From: Burkholderiaceae bacterium
Lineage (GTDB): Bacteria > Pseudomonadota > Gammaproteobacteria > Burkholderiales > Burkholderiaceae_E
Assembly (NCBI GenBank): GCA_024235875.1
Contig: JACKLP010000001.1
Location: 496,001-560,000, forward strand
Direction: 5' to 3'
Length of the DNA stretch: 64,000 nucleotides
Part shown: piece after piece, positions 7,885 through 18,792 of the stretch
Position numbering within the stretch: the stretch's first letter is position 1
Layout: each line of letters begins with the position of its first letter
The notes under the pieces: generated by a model
Databases searched by the model: none
What the model was told of the DNA's origin: nothing
What the model saw: only the letters and a program-made list of their open reading frames with translations
Position numbers and translations under genes: made by a program

Positions 7885-10068
7885 TCAGAGCCGGCTGGCC
7901 CGTAGCACGCCGTCGACGCGCGCGATCGCCGCGATGACCGGAGTCAGCTCGTCGGCGCTGACGCCTTCGACGGTAAAGCGCATGCGGGCGCGATCCGCCC
8001 GCGACTGCGTCTTCACGGCGACCACGTTCACCCGCTGCTTGGCGAACACCTCGGAGATGTCGCGCAGCAGGCCGGGTCGGTCGCTGGCATCCACCCCGAC
8101 GTCCATCTCGTAGAAATTCGGCTTGTCGCCACGCGTCCGGCCGGGCTGGAGATCCCCCCAACTGGTCTCGATCACGCGTTCGGGGTGACGCTCGCGCAGG
8201 CGCTCGAAGGTCGGGCAACCGATTCGATGCACGCTGACGCCACGCCCCCGAGTCACGAATCCGGCGATCGGGTCGGGCGGGGCGGCCCGGCAGCACTTGG
8301 CCAACTGCGTGAGCAGCGAATCCACGCCGACCACCAGCACCGGGCCGCTGGCACCGCGTCGCTGGCGCAGGGGCAGCTCGGCCGCCTCGGGCTCCGGCAT
8401 CTCGTGCGTGCCCGCGTCACTATCGGCCAGTGCACGAACCGCCGTCTCGAGCTGGCGCGGGCCGCATTCCTCGCGAGCCACCGCCAGGAAAAGCGCTTCC
8501 AGGCCGGGGTAGCCGAGCGCCGCCGCCAGGTCGTCGAGCTTGATCGCCGTGCGGCCCTCGCGCTGCAGGACCCGCTCGACCCGTTCCCTGCCCTGCGCTG
8601 CATCGCGCTCGGTCTCGAGCGCGTGGTACCACTGGCGCACCTTGTTGCGTGCCCGACCGGTGCGCACGTAGCCCAGCGCCGGGTTGAGCCAGTCGCGAGA
8701 CGGCCCGCCGGCCTGCCCCGCCTTGGCCGCGACGATCTCGACGGTCTGGCCGCTTTGCAGTGGCGTAGTGAGGGGAACCATCGCCCCGTCGACCCGCGCG
8801 CCACGGCAGCGATGACCCAGATCCGTATGCACGTGATAGGCGAAGTCCACCGGCGTGGCGTCGCGCGCCAGCTCGATGACACGCCCATGGGGGGTGAGCA
8901 CGTAGATGCGCGCATCGCCCGCCCCGTCGACCGCGGCCGCCGTGCCGAGCGATTGCCCGACCTCGCGCTGCCAGGCCAGGAGCTGGCGCAACCAGGCGAT
9001 CTTGTCGTCGTATCGGTCGCCGGCGCTGCTGCCTTCCTTGTAGCGCCAGTGCGATGCGACGCCGTACTCGGCAAACCGGTGCATTTCGCGGGTTCGGATC
9101 TGGACCTCGAGGGCGCGGCCGTCCTCGGCGATGACGACGGTGTGCAGCGAACGATAGCCGTTCGACTTGGGCCGCGAAATGTAGTCGTCGTACTCGCTGG
9201 GCACCGCCCGCCACAGGCCATGGATGACGCCGAGCGCGGCATAGCAGTCGTCGACGGTCTCGACGATCACGCGCAGGCCCCGGAGGTCCTGGATCTGGGG
9301 CAGCGACAGGCCCTTGCCGCGCATCTTGTTGAAGATGCTGTAGAGGTGCTTGGGTCTGCCGTTGATCTCGGCGCTGATGTGGCTGCGGGCGAGCTGGGTC
9401 TCGAGGCGCAGCCGGGCTTGCTCGACGAACTGCTCGCGCTCGAGTCGCTTCTCCTCGAGCTGGCGGGCCAGTGCACGGTAGGCCTGGGGGTCGACGAACC
9501 GGAACGCCAGGTCCTCGAGCTCCCACTTGAGCTGCCACAGGCCGAGCCGGTTTGCCAGTGGCGCGATGACATCGAGGGTTTCGCGGCCGATCGATGGCTC
9601 GGGCGTGCTGTGGTCGCGGGCGTGGCGACGCAGCGTCTGCAGGCGCGACGCCAGCCGGATCAGCACCACGCGGACATCGAGCGCCATCGCGAGCATCATC
9701 CGACGCAGCGTCTCGACGGCGCTGGCGCGTTGCTGTGGATCCTCGCCGACCTGCCGATGGATCTCGCGCAGCTTGCGCAGCACCCGCATGCCGTCGACGA
9801 GACGCCGGACCTCCGGACCGAACTCGGCCTCGATCTGGGACAGTGGCAGGCGCTCGGGGGCGCCGAAAAGCGCGCCCGCGGTTCGCGCCGCCGCGTCGAC
9901 CCCAAGCTCCTCGAGGATCGCCACCGTTCCCAGGGCGTGCTCATAGGCCCTGGCCGCCGCCGCATCGCCGACACCGACCAGGCGCTGGCGTGCATAGTCG
10001 AGCGCCGCCGCGACATCCGGTTCACCGGCGTCGGCCTGGCTGGCTTCGAGCTTGGGGCCTGCACTCAC
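7885..10068 (-). CDS. relA: GTP pyrophosphokinase RelA
   Basis: A 727-residue long RSH enzyme with a degenerate hydrolase domain. At the position of the HD motif the sequence reads ALFGAPERLP (about 66-75), so the metal-binding His and Asp are missing. The synthetase domain keeps EYDD (residues 292-295) before KSNGYRSLHT, the acidic motif of monofunctional RelA synthetases, in contrast to RFKD in SpoT. TGS (IYVLTPHGRVIELARDATPVDFAYHVH) and ACT domains follow. It should respond to uncharged tRNA on ribosomes. It is divergent from the MtfA-like gene, with 95 bases between them. Its stop faces mog across a palindrome. Confidence 0.96.
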   Translation of the reverse strand: MSAGPKLEASQADAGEPDVAAALDYARQRLVGVGDAAAARAYEHALGTVAILEELGVDAAARTAGALFGAPERLPLSQIEAEFGPEVRRLVDGMRVLRKLREIHRQVGEDPQQRASAVETLRRMMLAMALDVRVVLIRLASRLQTLRRHARDHSTPEPSIGRETLDVIAPLANRLGLWQLKWELEDLAFRFVDPQAYRALARQLEEKRLEREQFVEQARLRLETQLARSHISAEINGRPKHLYSIFNKMRGKGLSLPQIQDLRGLRVIVETVDDCYAALGVIHGLWRAVPSEYDDYISRPKSNGYRSLHTVVIAEDGRALEVQIRTREMHRFAEYGVASHWRYKEGSSAGDRYDDKIAWLRQLLAWQREVGQSLGTAAAVDGAGDARIYVLTPHGRVIELARDATPVDFAYHVHTDLGHRCRGARVDGAMVPLTTPLQSGQTVEIVAAKAGQAGGPSRDWLNPALGYVRTGRARNKVRQWYHALETERDAAQGRERVERVLQREGRTAIKLDDLAAALGYPGLEALFLAVAREECGPRQLETAVRALADSDAGTHEMPEPEAAELPLRQRRGASGPVLVVGVDSLLTQLAKCCRAAPPDPIAGFVTRGRGVSVHRIGCPTFERLRERHPERVIETSWGDLQPGRTRGDKPNFYEMDVGVDASDRPGLLRDISEVFAKQRVNVVAVKTQSRADRARMRFTVEGVSADELTPVIAAIARVDGVLRASRL

Positions 10069-10163
10069 GGACTTGGGTTCCGCCTGCGGGAAAAGGCGAC
10101 ATTATCCCGCCACCGCTCGGCTCGCGAGCAAGTCCGGGGCTGGCGGCGTAGGATTGCCGCACC

Positions 10164-10964
10164 ATGATCCGAGGCTTTCGAAAACGGCCGCCCGCCGAGG
10201 CCCTGCCCGCGCAGGAGATCTTGTCACGGGTGCGACGAGCCAGCGGGCTGTTCGAGCATCTCGACGCCGAGGACTGGGCGCACCTGGTGGATCTGGCAGC
10301 CGAACTGCTGGCCGCCAAGCGCGTGGTCGGCGCGGCCGGCTTCGCACCCGACGACTTCGTGCGCTGGTCGGTCGCGCTCCAGGCCTGCCTGCCGGTGCTG
10401 CGATTCGGGATCGGTGCCTACCGTGGGTTCGTCGACATCATCGTCTATCCGGACCTGTTCCTCGTGGAGCGCCAAGCCACCGACGAAGCCGGCGTCGTGC
10501 ACGAGTGGCGCGAAGCCCTCGCGGGCGAAGCGATGCACGGCGGCCCGGTGGTGTTGTCCTGGCCGGACGTGGCCGAGCCAGGCGGGCCCGGATTCAGCGT
10601 GGTGATCCACGAGTTCCTCCACAAGCTCGACATGCTGGCCGGCGAGGCCGACGGCGTCCCGCCGATGCCGAGCGCTCGGCGCGCACATTGGCTGCGCGCC
10701 CTGGACGAGGCCTACGAAGGCTTCGTCGACGACATCGAGGCAGTCGAGCGGCAGATCCCGATCGACATCGATCCCGAGTCCGGGCAGGCCGCTTCGTACT
10801 GGAATACCCTGGCTCTGGACCCCTACGCGGGCACCGATCATGCGGAGTTCTTCGCGGTGGCCGGCGAGGCATTCTTTGCGGCGCCAGGACGGGTGAAGGG
10901 CCGCTTTCCGGCGCTGTACGAGGCCTTTCGAACCTACTTCGGACAAGACCCGAACGGCAGCTGA
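10164..10964 (+). CDS. mtfA: MtfA-like zinc-dependent peptidase
   Basis: A 266-residue member of the MtfA (YeeI) family of zinc aminopeptidases. The metal site HEFLH (residues 149-153) and the downstream glutamate in EFFAVAGEAFF are present. The VVIHEFLHKLDMLAGEADG and QAASYWNTLALDPYAGTDHAEFF blocks are typical. In E. coli MtfA interacts with the glucose repressor Mlc. Whether it does so here is unknown, and no mlc or PTS gene is in the window. It sits alone between relA and the exopolysaccharide locus. Confidence 0.9.
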   Translation: MIRGFRKRPPAEALPAQEILSRVRRASGLFEHLDAEDWAHLVDLAAELLAAKRVVGAAGFAPDDFVRWSVALQACLPVLRFGIGAYRGFVDIIVYPDLFLVERQATDEAGVVHEWREALAGEAMHGGPVVLSWPDVAEPGGPGFSVVIHEFLHKLDMLAGEADGVPPMPSARRAHWLRALDEAYEGFVDDIEAVERQIPIDIDPESGQAASYWNTLALDPYAGTDHAEFFAVAGEAFFAAPGRVKGRFPALYEAFRTYFGQDPNGS

Positions 10965-11077
10965 CCCCCGACCAGTGGTCGCTTGCCGCCGGGGTCGCGG
11001 CACGCGGCCGCCGAGTGTGAAATTTGTCGCGAAAGCCCCGTTCCGCCCATCGCTCATCGCCCGCCGAGCGTGCCGAA

Positions 11078-11097
11078 TTGCCTTGTTGCAAGGGCAA
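11078..11097. promoter_or_regulatory. Inverted repeat upstream of the sugar-transferase gene
   Basis: TTGCC at 11078-11082 pairs with GGCAA at 11093-11097, and TTG with CAA inside, leaving a three-base loop and one bulged base. It lies 42-61 bases upstream of the ATG at 11139, in the only non-coding gap (174 bases) before the first exopolysaccharide gene. It could be an operator or an mRNA hairpin. Nothing further can be said from sequence. Confidence 0.3.
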
Positions 11098-11138
11098 GCG
11101 CTCCATACGCTCTGGGGACCCCCATTGCGCGTGCCCGG

Positions 11139-12515
11139 ATGATCCGCCTGTTCAACCACTACCTACCGCTGCAGCTCGTGCTGCTGACCGCACTCGAGGC
11201 GGCCGTGCTGTTCGGCTCGCTGGTGCTCGGGTTCAGGATCCGTCTGTTTGCCGAGCCGCTGCCGGTGCCATTCGCCGAGGCATCGATCTTCACGGTGGTC
11301 ATGCTGCTCACGATGACCGCGATGGGGCTCTACCAGAGCAAGGCCGAGCCCTTTCGGACCACCGTGCAACGCCTGGCGGTGGCCTACGGGCTGGCACTGG
11401 TCGCGATGAGCCTGATCTTCTACTTGCTTCCCGAGACCTACATCGGCCGCGGTGTGTTTGCGATCGCCTCGGCGCTCGCGCTGACCGGCGTGGTGGTGGT
11501 GCGAACGATGTTCTTTCGCCTCACCGACTATGGCCTGCCCAAGCGACGGGTACTGGTGCTCGGCAACGGGCCGGAGGCCGAGGAGGTCATCCGCTTCCTG
11601 CACCGTGGCGAACGTGGCCGCGCGGTCCAGTACGCAGGCCTCTACCCGGTCACGCCCGACCGCTCGGGACGCGACGACATCGAGCGGCGTGTCAACCACG
11701 ACGCGTTGCTGCGCACGGTCCATGACCTGAAGGTCGGCGAGATCGTGATCGCGGTTCGAGAGCGCCGTGGTGGCGTGCTGCCCCTGCGCCAGTTGCTCGA
11801 CGCGAAGCTGCACGGCGTGCAGGTCTCGGACCTGGCCTCGTTCTATGAACGCGAGCTCGGGATCCTGCATGTCGACAACATCAAGGCGAGCTGGCTGATC
11901 TTCGGCTCGGGTTTCGACCAGGGCCTTCTGCGCGACGTCGTCAAGCGGGTATTCGATGTGTTCGTCAGCGTCGCGCTTTTCCTGGCAACGCTGCCGATCC
12001 TCGCGCTGGCGGCACTGGCCGTGGTGCTGGAGTCCGGCTTCCCGATCCTCTACCGTCAGGAGCGGGTCGGCCAGGGTGGCACGCTGTTCACGATCCTGAA
12101 GCTGCGCTCGATGGTCGCGAATGCCGAGAGCGCCGGCAACCCGCAATGGGCCAAGCCGAATGATGCGAGGATCACCCTCGTCGGCCGGTTCCTGCGGCGC
12201 ACGCGCATCGACGAGTTGCCCCAGCTCATCAACGTGATCCGTGGCGACATGAGCTTTGTCGGCCCGCGCCCGGAGCGGCCCTACTTCGTGGAGCAGTTGC
12301 TCGACGACATTCCGTACTACGACGTTCGCCACAGCGTGAAGCCCGGCGTCACTGGCTGGTCGCAGGTTCGCTATCCCTACGGCGCCTCGGTCGAGGACTC
12401 GCTCAAGAAGCTCCAGTACGACCTGTACTACGTCAAGAACCACTCGCTCTTCCTCGACCTGCTCATCCTGGTCGAGACGCTGCAGGTCGTGGTCCTGGGC
12501 AAAGGCGCGCGCTGA
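11139..12515 (+). CDS. Initiating sugar-phosphate transferase of the exosortase A exopolysaccharide locus
   Basis: A 458-residue polyprenyl-phosphate glycosylphosphotransferase (PEP-CTERM EpsB type). The N-terminal half has several membrane segments and a CoA-binding-like domain (RRVLVLGNGPEAEEV). The C-terminal half is the bacterial sugar transferase core, with LYRQERVGQGGTLFTILKLRSM, RRTRIDELPQLINVIRGDMS and FVGPRPERP. It transfers the first sugar phosphate to undecaprenyl phosphate at the inner membrane. The open frame extends further upstream, but ATG 11139 (MIRLFNHYLPL) gives the typical N-terminus. It is followed six bases later by prsK. Confidence 0.93.
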   Translation: MIRLFNHYLPLQLVLLTALEAAVLFGSLVLGFRIRLFAEPLPVPFAEASIFTVVMLLTMTAMGLYQSKAEPFRTTVQRLAVAYGLALVAMSLIFYLLPETYIGRGVFAIASALALTGVVVVRTMFFRLTDYGLPKRRVLVLGNGPEAEEVIRFLHRGERGRAVQYAGLYPVTPDRSGRDDIERRVNHDALLRTVHDLKVGEIVIAVRERRGGVLPLRQLLDAKLHGVQVSDLASFYERELGILHVDNIKASWLIFGSGFDQGLLRDVVKRVFDVFVSVALFLATLPILALAALAVVLESGFPILYRQERVGQGGTLFTILKLRSMVANAESAGNPQWAKPNDARITLVGRFLRRTRIDELPQLINVIRGDMSFVGPRPERPYFVEQLLDDIPYYDVRHSVKPGVTGWSQVRYPYGASVEDSLKKLQYDLYYVKNHSLFLDLLILVETLQVVVLGKGAR

Positions 12516-12521
12516 ACCACA

Positions 12522-14610
12522 ATGGGCTTCGCCGCGCTCGGTCAGATCAGCTTCGGTTTCGCGGCAGCGGCCTTCGTAGCGCTCGCGCTGGTCCTGGCTC
12601 GCGAGCTGGAGCGCCTGCCGGCGGCCCGGACCATGCTTGCCGCGTCACTGGTGCAGGCCGTCTGGGCCGGGGTCATGGCCTTCTCGCTTGGCCCGAGCGG
12701 AATGCCGATCGCGGCGATCGACGTGACCGAGACCCTGCGGGCGCTGGCCTGGACCGTGTTCTTGCTGATGCTGCCGGCCTCGCCCGGCGCGAACATCGGC
12801 GGCGTCGACGCCTCCAGGCTGGGGCGGGCACGCGGCATCGGCCTGACACTCGCGATCGGGATGGCCGCCGCCGCCATCGTCGCCGGGCTGGTCGGCGCGG
12901 GGCTCCAGATGGTCGTCGGACTTCGCCTGATTGCCGTGACGCTGGGCCTGGTGGTCCTGGAACAGGTCAACCGCAACGCCGACGCCCAGCAACGCTGGAC
13001 ACTGAAGTTCGTCTCGATCAGCCTCTTGGCCCTGTTCGGCTTCGACCTGCTGATGTACAGCGAGGCCCTCGTCTACGCACAGGTCAATGTGGCCTGGTGG
13101 ACCGCGCGCGGATTCGCCAACGCGCTGGTCGTACCACTGCTGCTGCTTGGCGCCGTGCGGCTTCGCAACTGGCGACTGGAGCTCGCGATCTCGCACAAGC
13201 TCGCCTTTCGCTCGCTCGGCCTGCTGGCGATCGGCATCTACATGCTGCTGATCGCTGCCGGTGGCTACTACGTCAGGAACCTGGGCGGCAGCTGGGGCAG
13301 CGTGGCCCAGGCCGTACTTCTGTTCGCCGCAGCCATCGGTCTGCTGGTGGTAGGCCTGTCGGGTTCGGTGCGGGCTAGCATCCAGGTACTCGTCTCGAAA
13401 CATCTTTTCAACTATCGATTCGACTACCGCGAGGAATGGCTCAGGCTCACGAGGCTTTTGTCCGAGGCGTCCGACGGTGACGGAACACCGGACACACTCG
13501 CGCGACGTGCGCTCGACGGCATCTGCGACCTGGTCGAGAGCACCGGCGGCGCGCTGTGGCTGCACGATCAGGGCGAATTCGTCTTCGTCGCAGGACTGAA
13601 CCACGAGCCGACCCGGCGCGGCTTCCGGCTCTCTGGGCCGGCGACACGCCTCTTGTTCGAACGCGAATGGGTCGTGGACGTCGGCGAGTTCGGGCGACAG
13701 CCCGAGCGCTACCCCGAGTTGGCGCTGCCGCAGGAATTGCTCGGATCGAACCACTGGTTGCTCGTGCCGATGCTGCTGCGTGATACGCCGCTGGGCCTCA
13801 TCCTCTTGCAGACACCGCGCGTGGCCACGCCGGTGAACTGGGAGGTACGCGACATCCTGAAGACAGCCGCGCGCGAGATCGCGGGATACATCGGATTGCA
13901 GCGTGCGACCGAGGCCCTCGTTCAGGCACGACAATTCGAGACCTTCAATCGGATGTCGACCTTCGTGGTCCACGACCTGAAGAACCTGATCGCCCAGCTC
14001 TCGCTGCTGACGCAGAACGCCCAGCGACATCGAGGCAATCCGGAGTTCGAGGCCGACATGCTCGACACGATCGAGAACGTGCTGGCCCGGATGCGTGGCC
14101 TGACGCTGCAGCTGCGCGCCGGCGCACGCCCTTCCGAGCCCGGCGAGGCGATTCGACTCGTGGACTTGCTCGAGCGCACGCTGCGCTCGAAGCCGCACCT
14201 GCGCCCGATCCCGCTGCTCGAGCACGCGGCCGGCGAGCGTGCGCTCGCGGTGCACGGGCATCCCGATCGGCTCGAGCGTGTCATCGGGCATCTGGTCCAG
14301 AACGCCTGCGAAGCATGCCGCGCCGATGGCCACGTCAAGCTCGCACTGCGACGCGACGGCAACGACGCGGTGATCGAAGTGCGCGACGACGGCATCGGCA
14401 TGGATCGGACGTTCATCGCGAACCGACTGTTCCGGCCCTTCGCATCGAAGAAGGCGACCGGCATGGGCATCGGGGCGTTCGAGAGCCGCGAGTACATCCG
14501 CGAGATCGGTGGCACGCTCGACGTCGAAAGCCTGCCCGGCAAGGGCACGACCTTCCGGCTGCGCCTGCCCGTGCGGCAGACCCATCCGGATGAAAACAGA
14601 AAGGAATCCA

Positions 14611-14618
<8 letters not shown>
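12522..14618 (+). CDS. prsK: PEP-CTERM system histidine kinase PrsK
   Basis: A 698-residue sensor kinase. The first roughly 290 residues are a hydrophobic multi-pass membrane region, followed by a GAF-like domain (GGALWLHDQGEFVFVAGLN). The dimerisation box is FVVHDLKNLIAQL with the phospho-acceptor at H484. The ATPase domain has NACEACRADG (N box), VRDDGIGMD (G1) and GMGIGAFESREYI (G2). This is the kinase usually found with exosortase A loci and paired with the sigma-54 activator PrsR, encoded next with an eight-base overlap. The signal it senses is unknown. Confidence 0.93.
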
Positions 14619-15960
<1,342 letters not shown>

Positions 15961-15961
15961 C

Positions 15962-18769
15962 ATGGGCCGATACGCCGACTCCGAACACCGGACCGCCGCG
16001 GTCCGCCGCCCGAAACGGGCCGCCATCGCGCTGGCCGTCGCGGCGACCATGGTCCTGGCCGCCTGCGCCCGCCAGGACCCGCCCGAGGTGATGTTCGAGA
16101 AGGCACGCGCCGCTTTCGCTGCCAAGGACATGCGCAGCGCCGAGATCCACCTCAAGAACCTGCTGCTGGTACAGGACGGGGCCGACGCCCGCGAGATGCT
16201 GGCGAAGGTCTATCGCCAAGGCGGTGACCTGCGAGCGGCGGAAAGCGAGCTTCGACGCGCGCTCGGCCAGGGTGCACCGGCGGCGCGGATCTATCCGCAG
16301 CTGATCGAGCTGATGCTCACGCTGGGCATGTATCGCGAAACGGTCGACGTCGCCGGCGAGGCCATCGGCCAGGTCGGGAATGACCGTGCGTTGCGCGCGA
16401 CCGCCGAGGTTGGCGCCGGGCGCGCGCTCGCCGGGCTGGGGCGCTTTCGCGACGCCGCACAGCATTTCCGGGTGGCGCTGGAGGTCGATGCCGGCAACGT
16501 GCCGGCCCAGATCGGGCTCGCCGGGATCGATGCGGCCGAGGGACGACGTGCCCAGGCGGTCGAAGCGATCGAGAAGCTGATCACGCTGGCGCCGCAGAAC
16601 CCGGATGCCTTGCTCCTCGCCGGCGACCTGCAGATCTCGCAAGGTCATGCCAAGGCCGCCCTCGAGCGGTACTCGAAGGCCGTCGCGAACGATCCGCGCA
16701 ATGTGATCGCGCTGGCAAAGCGCGCAACCGCTCGGATCGACATCGGCGAGGACCCGACCGAAGACATCGCGACGCTCGAGCGAATCGCGCGCGGGTCGCC
16801 GGTCACACTGCAGCTTCGCGCACTGATCGATTTCCGCGAGGGCCGCCTGGACGCGGCGGCCGACGGCATCCTGCTGGCGCTGAAGCTGGCACCCGACTTC
16901 CCGCCCGTGGTGGCACTGGCGGCCAACGTTGCGATCTCGCGCGGCGCCTATGAACAGGCCGAGACGCATGCCCGGATGCTCACCGAGCGACTTCCCGGGT
17001 CCAGCCAGGGGCCACGGCTGCTGGCACTGGTCCAGCTGCGCAAGGGCGAGGACGAGGCGGCGCTGTCCACGGTGCGGCAGGCACTCTCGCACGGGTTGGA
17101 CGATGCGGCGCTGCACGCGCTCGCGGGCGAGGCGAGCTTGCGCCTGGGCCGCGTCCATGACGCACAGGCGCGCTTCGCACGTGCGGTCGAGCTCGACCCC
17201 AGGAGCGAGGCCTGGCGCACGGGCCTGGCGCTTTCGCGACTGGCAGCCGGTGATCGGAGCGGCGGCATCGCCGCCCTGGAAGCCGCCGGCGCCATGACAG
17301 GTGCCGGGACCCAGGCGGGAACCGCGCTCGTGATGACCCATCTTCGAAGCGGCGAGTTCGCCGCGGCGATGCGGGCGATCGAACAACTGGCGCTGAAGTC
17401 GCCACGCGACCCCTTCGTTGCCAATCTCAGGGGCCTGGTCCAGCTCGCCGCTGGCGACCACAGTGGGGCGCGTCGCTCGCTTGAAGCTGCACTGGCACAA
17501 CAGCCGGACTCATTCGTGGCGGCGGCCAACCTGGCGCGTCTGGACATGATCGAGGGCCGTCCCGACGACGCACAGGCTCGCTTCGAAGCGGTCCTGAAGC
17601 ACAAGCCCAACGACACCGGCGCGATGATCGCGCTGGCGCGCATCCTGTCGCAGCGCGGCGGAGACCGGGCCCGAGTCACCGACCTGCTGGTGCGCGCCCA
17701 CCGCACCCAGCCGTCGTCGGTCGAGGCGGCGCTGGCGCTGGCCGGCGTGCACCTGGGCGCCGGCCAGGCCGGTGAGGCGGTCACCGTGCTTTCGGGCTCG
17801 CTTGGCGCGCGCCCGGACCATCCGGCGCTGCTCGAGCGACTTGCGGCAGCCTACGCGATATCGAACGAGCGGACCCAGGCCAAGACAGTGCTCGACAAAC
17901 TGAGTCGACTGCATTCGGCCTCACCCGAGACGCTGATCCGTGCGGCCGAAACCGAGTTCAGGCTCGGCGACATCGCGGCAGCGATCCGCTTGCACCGCGA
18001 GGCCGTGCGGCGCGCACCCGACTCTCTGGCTGCACTGGGCGCGCTCACGCGTGCCTTGCTGCGCGCGCATCAGCCCGCCGAAGCCGACGCGGTGATCGCC
18101 GGGCTGCGGCGTGCCGGCAATCCGGCCGTGGACATGATCGAGGGCGACATGTACGCCACGATGGGCCGTTGGAGCGCCGCCGAGAGCGCTTACAAGAAGG
18201 CCTACGGGCACGCGCCGAGCGCCAGCACGGCGTTGAAGTACCACCGCACCCTCGCCAAGACCGGCAAGTCGGTCGCGGCAGCGCGCCTGCTGGCGCAGGC
18301 CCTGGCGCGCTACCCGGACGACGTCTCGCTGCGTCTCTATGCGGGCGAAGCCGAGATGTCGCAGTCACGCTGGAAGAAGGCGATCGTCCACTACGAGAGC
18401 GTCATTGCCGCGGATCCGGGCAATGCGGCCGCATTGAACAATCTGGCCTGGTCGTTGGCTCAATCCGGCGGATCGGGCGCGCTCGAGTACGCGCACAAGG
18501 CCTACCGGATCGCGCCCAATGCCGCACCGATCGCCGACACCTACGGCCTGCTGCTCGCACGCGCGGGGCGGGCCGCCGAAGGCATTCCGATGCTGCTGCA
18601 TGCGGTCCGGATATCACCCAAGAATGGCGAATACCGCCTGCACCTCGCCGAGGCCTATGTTCGAGCCGGCGACGCCGCCAGCGCGCGTCGCGAGATCGGC
18701 ACGCTGCTCAAGGAACACCCGAGTGGTGCACTGGCCGATGCGGCCAAGGGCCTGGCCACCCGGATGTAG
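15962..18769 (+). CDS. prsT: PEP-CTERM system TPR-repeat lipoprotein PrsT
   Basis: A 935-residue lipoprotein with tandem tetratricopeptide repeats over almost its whole length. An N-terminal signal ends in a lipobox (VLAAC), so it should be anchored in a membrane facing the periplasm. Repeats are visible throughout, for example ARFARAVELDPRSEAW and ALNNLAWSLAQSGGSGALEYAHKAYRIAPNA. The start ATG lies one base after the prsR stop. PrsT accompanies prsK and prsR in many exosortase A genomes and probably scaffolds envelope or secretion factors. Its exact role is not established. Confidence 0.93.
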   Translation: MGRYADSEHRTAAVRRPKRAAIALAVAATMVLAACARQDPPEVMFEKARAAFAAKDMRSAEIHLKNLLLVQDGADAREMLAKVYRQGGDLRAAESELRRALGQGAPAARIYPQLIELMLTLGMYRETVDVAGEAIGQVGNDRALRATAEVGAGRALAGLGRFRDAAQHFRVALEVDAGNVPAQIGLAGIDAAEGRRAQAVEAIEKLITLAPQNPDALLLAGDLQISQGHAKAALERYSKAVANDPRNVIALAKRATARIDIGEDPTEDIATLERIARGSPVTLQLRALIDFREGRLDAAADGILLALKLAPDFPPVVALAANVAISRGAYEQAETHARMLTERLPGSSQGPRLLALVQLRKGEDEAALSTVRQALSHGLDDAALHALAGEASLRLGRVHDAQARFARAVELDPRSEAWRTGLALSRLAAGDRSGGIAALEAAGAMTGAGTQAGTALVMTHLRSGEFAAAMRAIEQLALKSPRDPFVANLRGLVQLAAGDHSGARRSLEAALAQQPDSFVAAANLARLDMIEGRPDDAQARFEAVLKHKPNDTGAMIALARILSQRGGDRARVTDLLVRAHRTQPSSVEAALALAGVHLGAGQAGEAVTVLSGSLGARPDHPALLERLAAAYAISNERTQAKTVLDKLSRLHSASPETLIRAAETEFRLGDIAAAIRLHREAVRRAPDSLAALGALTRALLRAHQPAEADAVIAGLRRAGNPAVDMIEGDMYATMGRWSAAESAYKKAYGHAPSASTALKYHRTLAKTGKSVAAARLLAQALARYPDDVSLRLYAGEAEMSQSRWKKAIVHYESVIAADPGNAAALNNLAWSLAQSGGSGALEYAHKAYRIAPNAAPIADTYGLLLARAGRAAEGIPMLLHAVRISPKNGEYRLHLAEAYVRAGDAASARREIGTLLKEHPSGALADAAKGLATRM

Positions 18770-18792
18770 GCGCGCCGGGCAAGGGCAAGAGC

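Noticed and set aside
8185..10167. 660-residue open frame on the plus strand opposite relA
   Set aside because: GC-rich third-position bias leaves long antisense frames open. The translation has no recognisable motif, while the minus-strand frame is a full RelA.
11113..11129. GG-N10-GC with TTGC just before the sugar-transferase gene, resembling a sigma-54 promoter
   Set aside because: Transcription would start at about the ATG itself, leaving no leader or ribosome binding site.
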